Positions 34,835 to 42,326 of a stretch of DNA of 64,000 nucleotides are shown piece after piece (the stretch's first letter is position 1; each line of letters begins with the position of its first letter). The position numbers and the translations under genes were made by a program. The notes beneath the pieces are model-generated. The model worked only from the letters and a program-made list of their open reading frames with translations, made no database searches and was not told the DNA's origin. This stretch comes from Novosphingobium aureum (GTDB lineage: Bacteria > Pseudomonadota > Alphaproteobacteria > Sphingomonadales > Sphingomonadaceae): NCBI RefSeq assembly GCF_015865035.1, contig NZ_JADZGI010000002.1:473088-537087 (forward strand), written 5' to 3'.

Positions 34835-35539
34835 ATGTCCTTCTCGCTCTCCCCGACAGAATGGGAGATCGTGCTGCTCTCGCTCAAGGTCAGCACGGTC
34901 GCGATACTCGTTGACCTGCCACTGGCCTTCGCGCTTGCCTGGGTCCTTTCGCGCAGCCGTGTTCCCGGCAAGATCGTGCTCGATGCCATCGTCCACCTGC
35001 CGCTGGTCCTGCCCCCGGTCGTGACCGGCTGGATCCTGCTGCTCACGCTGGGCGGCAACACTTTCCTCGGCGCCCTGATCGAGCGTACTTTCGGCGCGGG
35101 CCTGATCTTTCGCTGGACCGGCGCCGCGCTTGCTGCCGCAATCATGGCATTGCCGCTGATGGTCCGCGCGATCCGCCTTTCGCTCGACGAAGTCGACCGC
35201 CGGCTCGAGAGCGCCGCGCGCACGCTCGGAGCCGGAGCCTGGGGCACCTTCGCCTCGGTGACGCTGCCGCTTGCCATGCCCGGCGTGCTCGCCGCCGTCG
35301 TGCTCGGCTTCGCGCGCTCGATCGGCGAGTTCGGCGCGACGATCACTTTCGCCTCGAACATACCGGGCGAGACGCGCACCCTGCCTCTCGCCATCTACAC
35401 CGCGCTCCAGATACCGGGCAGCGAAAGCGACGTCGCGCGCCTTGCTATGATATCGGTCCTGCTCTCGCTCGCCGCGCTCGTCATTTCCGAGATGCTGGTG
35501 CGCCGCAGTGGCCATGGAAAGGGCCGCCATGTCCTTTGA
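34835..35539 (+). CDS. modB: Molybdate ABC transporter permease
   Basis: This 234-aa inner-membrane protein has about five helices. The EAA-type cytoplasmic loop (AARTLGAGAWGTFASVTLPL, then AMPGVLAAVVLGFARSIGEFG) couples to the ATPase. HLPLVLPPVVTGWILLL and the FGATITFASNIPGETRTLPL region are typical of ModB. The ATG at 34835 is chosen because the family's N-terminus (SFSLSPTEWEIVLLSLKVS) begins there; the frame stays open far upstream over modA but that is not real protein. Its end overlaps the modC start by 11 bp. Confidence 0.95.
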   Translation: MSFSLSPTEWEIVLLSLKVSTVAILVDLPLAFALAWVLSRSRVPGKIVLDAIVHLPLVLPPVVTGWILLLTLGGNTFLGALIERTFGAGLIFRWTGAALAAAIMALPLMVRAIRLSLDEVDRRLESAARTLGAGAWGTFASVTLPLAMPGVLAAVVLGFARSIGEFGATITFASNIPGETRTLPLAIYTALQIPGSESDVARLAMISVLLSLAALVISEMLVRRSGHGKGRHVL

Positions 35540-36164
35540 CCTCGACCTGGTCCTGCGGCCGGGCACGGCGCATATCGAGGCCCGCTTTAGCGTCGGGAGC
35601 GGGCTGACCGCGCTTTTCGGTCCCTCCGGGGTCGGCAAGTCGAGCGTACTCAACGCTGTCGCCGGACTGCTGCGCCCAACATCTGGCCATATCCGCGTGG
35701 GCGAGGACGTGCTCTTCGACAGTGCGGCGCGCATCTCTCTCAAGCCCGAGCGGCGTGCCTGCGGCTACGTTTTCCAAGACAGTCGCCTGTTCCCGCATCG
35801 TTCGGTGCGCGACAACCTGCTCTACGGCTTTCGCCGTGCGCCCGCTGCGCGGCGCTGGATGGCGCTCGAGGAGGCCGCCGACTTCCTCGGTATCGCGCAC
35901 CTGCTCGCGCGCATGCCGCGCACCTTGTCGGGCGGCGAGATGCAGCGCGTAGCCATCGGGCGCGCCTTGCTGAGCGGACCGCGCTTCCTGCTCATGGACG
36001 AGCCGCTGTCCTCGCTCGACGAGGACCGGCGCGGCGACATCATGGCGGTGATCGAACGCATCCGCGACGACCTGGCCCTGCCGATCCTCTACGTCAGCCA
36101 CGACCGGCGCGAGGTCGACCGGCTCGCCGACCATGTCGTCACGCTCGACCGGCACGCAGGCTGA
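35529..36164 (+). CDS. modC: Molybdate ABC transporter ATPase, short form without MOP domain
   Basis: 211 aa from ATG 35529 (GGAAAGG about 8 bases upstream). It has Walker A GPSGVGKSS, the ABC signature LSGGEMQRVAIGRALL, Walker B FLLMDEPLSSLD, and the H-loop His in YVSHDRREV. Members such as E. coli ModC have about 350 aa with a C-terminal TOBE/MOP molybdate-binding domain; here the protein stops directly after the ATPase domain (TLDRHAG then stop). The ATPase fold is complete, so it should still power ModB, but nothing is left to give molybdate-sensing trans-inhibition. Confidence 0.92.
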   Translation: MSFDLDLVLRPGTAHIEARFSVGSGLTALFGPSGVGKSSVLNAVAGLLRPTSGHIRVGEDVLFDSAARISLKPERRACGYVFQDSRLFPHRSVRDNLLYGFRRAPAARRWMALEEAADFLGIAHLLARMPRTLSGGEMQRVAIGRALLSGPRFLLMDEPLSSLDEDRRGDIMAVIERIRDDLALPILYVSHDRREVDRLADHVVTLDRHAG

Positions 36165-36190
36165 GCGCCAGGGCGCGGCCTCGCTCGCTC

Positions 36191-36574
36191 TCAGTCCTTC
36201 TGGTGCTCGCGCGGCCGCTCGAGCACGGCCGCCTCCAGTTCGCCCCACTCGCGGCAGTTGCCAAGCGCGCCAGCCTGTCCCTGCAGGCTGCGATAGAGTA
36301 CGAGGATGCCGCGCCCGTAAGGCGTGAGCCGCGCGCCACCGCGCACCGCGCCGCCCGGCATGGTCTCGACCAGCGGATCCTTCCAGCAACGGTTCATCGC
36401 ATCGACGAGCAGCCAGGCCCGGCGATAGCTCATGCCCAGCTTGCGCGCCGCGCCCGAAATCGAACCTTCGGCGACAATCGCGTCGAGCAGGTCGGCCTTG
36501 CCAGGCCCCATTGCGATCTCATCGCCGCAATAGATCTGGATCTTGATCTTCAGCACAGGTCCGCTCTCAGCCAT
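36191..36574 (-). CDS. modE: ModE-type molybdate-responsive regulator, DNA-binding domain only
   Basis: This 127-aa protein has the ModE N-terminal winged helix: DLLDAIVAEGSISGAARKLG, then MSYRRAWLLVDAMNRCW, then GGARLTPYGRGILVLYRSL. There is no TOBE/MOP effector-binding domain (full-length ModE is about 260 aa). Such short forms are known from alphaproteobacteria, where molybdate binding must occur through another protein or not at all. It is convergent with modC (26-bp gap), so it is transcribed separately. Likely targets are the TATAT dyads upstream of modA. Confidence 0.88.
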   Translation of the reverse strand: MAESGPVLKIKIQIYCGDEIAMGPGKADLLDAIVAEGSISGAARKLGMSYRRAWLLVDAMNRCWKDPLVETMPGGAVRGGARLTPYGRGILVLYRSLQGQAGALGNCREWGELEAAVLERPREHQKD

Positions 36575-36684
36575 GCGCCGCTTCTAGTTGGGCAAGGCGC
36601 GAAGGTCACGAGCGATCTGTCTTGTGCAGCGAGTGGCACCACGATGCGTTCGTCGCTACATAGGTCGGCAAGGAGAGATCAACG

Positions 36685-37710
36685 ATGCAGGATGCACAGA
36701 TGCCAACGCTCGAACGGCTGGTTCGCGCGCACCTTGGAGACGAAGCCGGCAAGGCCACGCTCGACACGCTCGACATCACCCCGGCCCTGACCGGCGTGGA
36801 AGGCGACAAGGTACCGCGCGCGGTCTTCGCAACCGCGCTGGGCGTGACGCTCTACCACGCGCTGCTCGCCCGTGTGCCCAGCGCGCGCGACTATGTCGCC
36901 GAACGCATGGCCAAGGGCGAGCGGATCATGCTCGACCACGGCGCTCTGCGCACGATCCGCTTTGCCGAAGGCCCGACCGGTGCCTTGCCCGCCGGGCAGG
37001 AGGCCTTCGCCCGCATCCTCGTTCCGCTCGGCTACCAGCCGGTCAAGGACTACCCGCTGCCGCGCCTCAAGATGACCGGCTATGCCTATTGTCACGCCGA
37101 CTTCCCGCAGGACGTGGTGCAGTACTTCGTCAGCGAACTGCACGTCGAGCAGTTCGACGAGGCTTTCGCGAAGGCCGCGCAGGCCACCTTCTCGACCTCG
37201 CACGAACCGCTTGGAGAACTCGCCCACGAAGTCCTGCTCGCCTATGCCGCGCGCAAGGAGGTGACCTTCGAGCAGGCGCTCGCGGTGCTGCCGACCATTG
37301 CCGGGGCCTTCGAGCGCCAGCATGCACCGGTACACGAAACCGACTACGAGACCCTGCTCGCCCAGTCGGCCGAGGCGGCATGGATCGCCACCGAAGGCAA
37401 CGCCTTCAACCACGCGACCGACCGTGTTGCCGACGTTACCGCGCTCGCCGACGACCTTCGCGAACGCGGCAAGCCGGTGAAGGACAAGGTCGAGCATTCG
37501 GCGAGCGGGCGCGTCCACCAGACCGCGCTGCGCGCCGACACCGTCACGCGCGCGATGATCGCGGCGGATGGCAGCGAAGTCACCCGCGAAGTGCCCGGCT
37601 CGTTCTTCGAGTTCATCACCCGCGATCCCCTGCCCGGCTCCGACGAACTCGACCTGGGCTTCGACAGCGGCAATGCGACCGGCATCTTCGGGATGACCCG
37701 CGCCGCCTGA
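36685..37710 (+). CDS. DUF1338 family: 2-oxoadipate dioxygenase/decarboxylase-like (HglS/YdcJ type)
   Basis: This 341-aa cytosolic protein has DUF1338 landmarks: the early metal-binding His region (MTGYAYCHADFP), the GNAFNHATDRV block, and the late Glu in PGSFFEFITRDP. Proteins of this family use Fe(II) to convert 2-oxoadipate to 2-hydroxyglutarate (HglS in lysine catabolism). GGAGAG precedes the ATG by 8 bases. It is 58 bp upstream of astD on the same strand, and this pairing probably reflects amino-acid (arginine/lysine) catabolism. The exact substrate in this organism is inferred. Confidence 0.85.
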   Translation: MQDAQMPTLERLVRAHLGDEAGKATLDTLDITPALTGVEGDKVPRAVFATALGVTLYHALLARVPSARDYVAERMAKGERIMLDHGALRTIRFAEGPTGALPAGQEAFARILVPLGYQPVKDYPLPRLKMTGYAYCHADFPQDVVQYFVSELHVEQFDEAFAKAAQATFSTSHEPLGELAHEVLLAYAARKEVTFEQALAVLPTIAGAFERQHAPVHETDYETLLAQSAEAAWIATEGNAFNHATDRVADVTALADDLRERGKPVKDKVEHSASGRVHQTALRADTVTRAMIAADGSEVTREVPGSFFEFITRDPLPGSDELDLGFDSGNATGIFGMTRAA

Positions 37711-37768
37711 TCACGCGCCCTCTCCCCCACGCGAAACGAACACACCGAGACACGGGAGCAACCCTGCC

Positions 37769-39220
37769 ATGAACTTCATCGACGGTCGCTGGACCGAAGC
37801 CAGCGGCGCGCGCCTGCGCTCCACCGATCCCTCGCGCGAGGAAGGCGCATCCGACGCGCTGGTGTGGGAGGGCGCGATGGCATCCCCCGCCGATTGCGAC
37901 ACCGCCATCGCCGCTGCACGCGCGGCCCTTCCCGCCTGGCGCAGCACCCCGCTGGCCGAGCGCAAAGCCGCCGTGGAACGTTTCGCGCAGGTCATCCTCG
38001 AGGATGTCGATGGCCTCGCCGAGACGATCTCGCGCGAAACCGGCAAGCTGCTCTGGGAAAGCACCACCGAGGCCAAGGGCATGGCCGGCAAGGTCGCGGT
38101 CTCGATCGCCGCGCAGGCCGAACGTACCGGCGAGCGCCGCGCCGAGATGCCGTTTGGCGAAGCAGTCCTGCGCCACCGCGGGCACGGCGTCATGGCGGTG
38201 CTGGGCCCCTACAATTTTCCCGGCCATCTGCCCAACGGCCACATAGTCCCCGCCCTGCTCGCGGGCAACACCGTGGTGTTCAAGCCCTCCGAAATTGCGC
38301 CCGCGACCGGCGAGCGCATGGCGAAGGCATGGGAAAAGGCCGGTCTGCCCGCAGGTGTGTTCAATCTGGTGCAAGGCGCACGCGAGACCGGCGAGGCGCT
38401 CGTCGCGGGCGACATTGACGGCCTGCTCTTCACCGGCTCCGCCGGCGCTGGCCGCGCGCTGCGCGAGGCGACGCTCGATCGTCCGCACGTGATCCTCGCG
38501 CTCGAACTGGGCGGCAACAACCCGCTGATCGCCTGGGATTCGCCCGAGGAAGCCGCCTCGATCATCGTCCAGTCGGCCTTCGTCACCAGCGGCCAGCGCT
38601 GCTCGTGCGCACGCAGACTGATCGTGCCGAGCGGCAGCACGGGCGATGCGATCATCGCTGCGCTCGAAACCCTGACCGCGCGGATCAGGGTTGCGGCCTG
38701 GGACGAGCCGGGCGAGGCCTTCATGGGCCCGCTCGCCTCTGCCCACGCCGCACAGATCGCTCAAAATGCAGTCGCATCGCTCGTCGCGAGCGGCGCACGC
38801 GAGATCGTGCCCTTCACCGGCATCGCGGGACGCGGCCCGGCCTTCGTCGCGCCCGCGATCCTGGACGTCACCGGCATCGAGGTTCCCGACGCAGAAATCT
38901 TCGCCCCGGTCCTCCAGATCGTGCGCGCCGACAGCTTCGACGAGGCGCTTGCCCTCGCCAACGCCACCCGCTTCGGCCTCTCGGCTGGCCTCATCAGCGC
39001 CGACAGTGCCTTGTGGGACCGCTTCGTCGAGGAAAGCCGCGCGGGCGTCGTCAACCGCAACCGCCCGACCACCGGCGCCGCCGCCAACATGCCCTTCGGC
39101 GGCCTCGGCGATTCGGGCAACCACCGCCCTAGCGCCTACTACGCCGCCGACTACTGCGCCTATCCGATCGCCAGCTTCGAGGCGACGAACCCCACCCCCG
39201 TCCCCGTCCCGGGAACCTGA
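37769..39220 (+). CDS. astD: N-succinylglutamate 5-semialdehyde dehydrogenase
   Basis: This 483-aa aldehyde dehydrogenase opens with FIDGRWTEASGARLRSTDPS. It shows the NAD-binding LGPYNFPGHLPNGHI and FTGSAGAGRAL, the catalytic Glu in LELGGNNPLI, and the nucleophile Cys in TSGQRCSCARR. This pattern is typical of AstD, the fourth step of the arginine succinyltransferase pathway. Other ast genes are not in the window. The partner upstream is the DUF1338 gene, 58 bp away. Two hairpins follow the stop (39233-39257 and 39287-39319). Confidence 0.93.
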   Translation: MNFIDGRWTEASGARLRSTDPSREEGASDALVWEGAMASPADCDTAIAAARAALPAWRSTPLAERKAAVERFAQVILEDVDGLAETISRETGKLLWESTTEAKGMAGKVAVSIAAQAERTGERRAEMPFGEAVLRHRGHGVMAVLGPYNFPGHLPNGHIVPALLAGNTVVFKPSEIAPATGERMAKAWEKAGLPAGVFNLVQGARETGEALVAGDIDGLLFTGSAGAGRALREATLDRPHVILALELGGNNPLIAWDSPEEAASIIVQSAFVTSGQRCSCARRLIVPSGSTGDAIIAALETLTARIRVAAWDEPGEAFMGPLASAHAAQIAQNAVASLVASGAREIVPFTGIAGRGPAFVAPAILDVTGIEVPDAEIFAPVLQIVRADSFDEALALANATRFGLSAGLISADSALWDRFVEESRAGVVNRNRPTTGAAANMPFGGLGDSGNHRPSAYYAADYCAYPIASFEATNPTPVPVPGT

Positions 39221-39232
39221 CAAGGCCCACGA

Positions 39233-39319
39233 TCCTCCCGCGCGCCATGCGCGGGAGGACTGCGAAATCTCGCCAGTCAGAACGCACGAAAGGCACCGTC
39301 TCTACGACGATGCCTTTCG
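39233..39319 (+). terminator. Two hairpins after astD at the edge of the defence island
   Basis: CCTCCCGCGC and GCGCGGGAGG (39233-39257) form a perfect 10-bp stem. A second, CGAAAGGCA-CGTC paired with GACG-TGCCTTTCG (39287-39319), has one mismatch. There is no long T-run after either. They lie between astD and the minus-strand defence genes, so they could stop transcription from both directions. A GGCCCCCAAAAAGGCCCCC direct repeat follows around 39421-39440. Confidence 0.5.
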
Positions 39320-39450
39320 AAGCTTCTTCCGATCAAGGAGAAGTGGTGCCAGAAGAGGCATCAAGGCTTCCGCTTCAGCCTCAAGAATTGGCGCCCTTTT
39401 GGGATGAGTGATTTGATAAGGCCCCCAAAAAGGCCCCCTCGTATCAACAT

Positions 39451-41514
39451 TCAAGCCTGTGACGTCAGATCGTCCAAAAACTCGCTTCCAGGCTCCAGCC
39501 CCGTGACGAGAAGGCGATCACGCGCCCTCGTGCAGGCGACATAAAGCAAATGCCGTTCGGTCTCAAAGGCAGCTTCAAGATCGGCTACGTCGCCAATCGT
39601 AGCTAGACGCTGGGCGTCAGGCACAACGTCCTCGTCGCATGCCATGACAACGACTGCTCGGAACTCTAGCCCCTTCGCGTCGTGCATCGTGGCAATAGCC
39701 ACACCAGCTTCGTCGCGAACATCCAGGCCAGCCGCCTTGATCGCCTCTCGCGCCCGTCCGAGCTGCCCCTCTCCACGCACAAGAACGCCAATCTCGGATT
39801 GTAGCATCTTGGCATCAAGGCACTCTCGGATGAACAAGGCGACTATGTCACGTTCCTGATTGAACGCGTCAACCAGCACGACCTCTGGCTCAGGTCCATC
39901 GAAGATTGAAACCGTCCCGCGTCGACCTTCCTCAATGCCGTCCATGTCTGCGATCGTCGCCGGGAGCAACTTGTCCGCCATCGACCTGATCTGGTGTGAA
40001 GTCCGGTAATTCACCTTCAGTGCATGACTGCGTCCTCGAATATCGAGACCAAGGCGCGTCCAGCTGAACGGAAGATGGAATATCCTCTGGCCGATGTCGC
40101 CAGCGAGGAAGAGTGCATCGGCTCTCCCCTTCGAAATCGCTCCAAGGAATTTGACTTGAGCCACGGACAGATCCTGTGCCTCATCCACGACAACATGCGT
40201 GTAGCCAATTGCCTCGCCAGCCTCTTGAAGTTCCTGCACGCGCGCAAACACCTGCGACCAGGTCATGACACCTCGCTGCACCAACCTCTCGCGCACGAAC
40301 TTGAACACACTCCACGCAGCATCACGCTGCTGTGGGCCAAGCCGTGTCCGTCGACCGATGCGGGGAACGACTGCATAGGCGCCAGCCTCAGTAACATTCC
40401 AGGCGTCGACGACCTCTTCCCATTCCTCGAACAAGAACTCAGGAGTAAGTCCCTCACCCAGCCCAGCCTTGATAGCATCGGCAATTGCGGAGCGGATCTG
40501 GGACGGCTTCGCGATGCTCGGCTGACCGAAATGCTTCGCATGCAACTCGTAGGCTGCCTGATCGAGAGTGCGAACCTGCACCTTCTCGCGCAAGCGCGGC
40601 TCCGCTTCGGTCAGGATCTCAAACTTGCGCCCCAGCGATAGCGCAAGTGGTTTCGAGAAAGTTGTGAGCAGAATGCGGGCATCGGCCTCATCCTTTGCGA
40701 TGTGCACCGCACGATGGAGGGCGACGATCGTCTTGCCCGTACCCGCCGATCCTGTGACACGGGCAGGTCCAGACCAGTCACGCTCAGCCAGACTGCGCTG
40801 TGCAGGGTGGAGGAACACCGCCCACTTCTCGAAGGGCTGGTCCAGCGCAGCTTGCAGCTCTTCCACGTTGTCGAGAACGCGAAAGCGACGCTGTGCGTCT
40901 GGATGGGTGTAGGGGTCAGCTCCGGGCGCTGCTTTGAGTGCTATGTGATCTTCAAGCCGCCCGCCGGTGAGGAAATCGAGCAAGGCTTCCGCAGCTTCGT
41001 CGGGTAGACTGTCGAACAGGCCATCGACACTCGCCTCTGGAGCCTCGCGCACAGGTTCAAGCCAGTCACGAGGCACACCAACGTCCAGCAACTGATCGTC
41101 GGTTAAAGCCGCAAACGGTTTCCGAACGGGCAAAGGCTTGGCCTGCTCTGCCTCAACCACCTTCTCTGCGTAAACAAGCCTCTCTTCAACCCGCTCGACC
41201 AGTTCGACGATCTGCATCGCGCCCGTGCGCTCATGCTGAACCAGCTTGCGCCGTTCCGCCCAGCGATAAGCCTCATCGTGATGCCCGACGTAGACCAGCA
41301 ACGTGTGGTCACCATCCTTGTGCAGGACGATGCGCAGATCCTGACTGACACGCGCTGTCCAAAGCCCCTGAGTTTTCTCAACCCGGTGCAACTGGATGCC
41401 GTTGCCCTTGGGGTCGAAGAGTAAGTCAGTCGCGGTGAGCTTGACCTGCTTCTGCTCCTGAGGAGTGAGCTTTCCGAGAGCATCGGTGAATGTGGAGGAC
41501 CAGAGCAGGTTCAT
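39451..41514 (-). CDS. UvrD/Rep-type helicase with N-terminal RelE/ParE-like domain
   Basis: 687 aa from ATG 41514, chosen because it overlaps the previous stop (ATGA). Residues about 1-90 look like a RelE/ParE toxin fold (SSTFTDALGKLTPQEQKQVK; LWTARVSQDLRIVLHK; LLVYVGHHDEAYRWAERRK). The rest is a superfamily 1 helicase: Walker A GSAGTGKT (255-262), DEAQDLS, motif IV VNYRTSHQIR, motif V IATMHDAKGLEFRAVVV, motif VI LLYVACTRARDRLL. In the RM-like operon it would act on DNA ends or regulate the system. RelE-helicase fusions are rare but recurrent in defence islands. Confidence 0.85.
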   Translation of the reverse strand: MNLLWSSTFTDALGKLTPQEQKQVKLTATDLLFDPKGNGIQLHRVEKTQGLWTARVSQDLRIVLHKDGDHTLLVYVGHHDEAYRWAERRKLVQHERTGAMQIVELVERVEERLVYAEKVVEAEQAKPLPVRKPFAALTDDQLLDVGVPRDWLEPVREAPEASVDGLFDSLPDEAAEALLDFLTGGRLEDHIALKAAPGADPYTHPDAQRRFRVLDNVEELQAALDQPFEKWAVFLHPAQRSLAERDWSGPARVTGSAGTGKTIVALHRAVHIAKDEADARILLTTFSKPLALSLGRKFEILTEAEPRLREKVQVRTLDQAAYELHAKHFGQPSIAKPSQIRSAIADAIKAGLGEGLTPEFLFEEWEEVVDAWNVTEAGAYAVVPRIGRRTRLGPQQRDAAWSVFKFVRERLVQRGVMTWSQVFARVQELQEAGEAIGYTHVVVDEAQDLSVAQVKFLGAISKGRADALFLAGDIGQRIFHLPFSWTRLGLDIRGRSHALKVNYRTSHQIRSMADKLLPATIADMDGIEEGRRGTVSIFDGPEPEVVLVDAFNQERDIVALFIRECLDAKMLQSEIGVLVRGEGQLGRAREAIKAAGLDVRDEAGVAIATMHDAKGLEFRAVVVMACDEDVVPDAQRLATIGDVADLEAAFETERHLLYVACTRARDRLLVTGLEPGSEFLDDLTSQA

Positions 41515-42326
41515 TGGGGCAGTTCGCCATCGCGGTATTCGCCGACGACCCAAATAAAGCTCTGGATGTCGATATTGTCCTGCGGTTCCAATTGCCTGAT
41601 CTCACACTTGGTTTCTGCCACCAACTCAAGCAGCGCCTCATATGTCTGCGCATCGGGCTCAGCAGAATACCGATGGCAAAAACTGCTGCCGACGCGTGAG
41701 GCAAAGTCCTTTGTGACCTCGGGCTTCAGGAACATATGCTCATCGTAACGCCACAAGAATGGTAGGTACGTGATGAGCGGCCATGAAATCCTTCCGTGAG
41801 GCAGAACTGCAGCCGTCATTTCCCTGATGCCATCCTGGTACTGACCCAAGGCGAACTGGGCTGCTCCCCTCAGATAACGCCCACCCGTCTCTCCTCGTAA
41901 AGTGTCACGCAAACGCGCGGCCTCGAAAGGCGACAACATATTCGTCGAGATCGACGCACCAGCCACCTTCATCGCATCGGTGTCATTGGCTTCCAACGCG
42001 GCATTGATCGAAAGCACACCGGCAAGCCTGTCCGCTGCCTTCACCTTGTACGATCGCTCATTGTCCGCGCTGGCGAAGCCCTCGGGCATGAAAAGGCGGA
42101 AGCGCTTGATCGCACCATCGTAACCGAAATAGTCGGGATGCAATCGACCGGCATAGTTGCGCAGACGTGCTATCAAGCGCGGCTCGTCCGCATCCTCGAT
42201 CAGGGTCTCGCGCTTACCGCCCACGTTGACGACACCAACGAAGCCGCCCTTCTTATCTGGCTGCCAGCGCAAGGTCGCCTTTCCCAGCTTTTCCTCACCG
42301 TATGGCACGAACTTAAACCTCCACAA
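41511..42326 (-). CDS. Unknown 271-aa protein of the composite restriction operon
   Basis: No family is recognised with confidence. The N-terminus (MWRFKFVPYGEEKLGKATLR) is beta-like; the middle (about 90-170) is helical; later residues (CHRYSAEPDAQTYEALLELV) look helical with a Cys-containing stretch. There is no signal or membrane segment. The start at 42326 overlaps the broken mod gene by 14 bp and its stop overlaps the helicase start, so it is translated within the operon. It could be a small accessory or specificity factor for the methyltransferase/restriction pair. Confidence 0.8.
   Translation of the reverse strand: MWRFKFVPYGEEKLGKATLRWQPDKKGGFVGVVNVGGKRETLIEDADEPRLIARLRNYAGRLHPDYFGYDGAIKRFRLFMPEGFASADNERSYKVKAADRLAGVLSINAALEANDTDAMKVAGASISTNMLSPFEAARLRDTLRGETGGRYLRGAAQFALGQYQDGIREMTAAVLPHGRISWPLITYLPFLWRYDEHMFLKPEVTKDFASRVGSSFCHRYSAEPDAQTYEALLELVAETKCEIRQLEPQDNIDIQSFIWVVGEYRDGELPQ

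Noticed and set aside
39221..39450. tRNA-like attachment site at the left edge of the defence island
   Set aside because: Only hairpins and a GGCCCCC repeat are visible; no cloverleaf and no integrase gene in the window.
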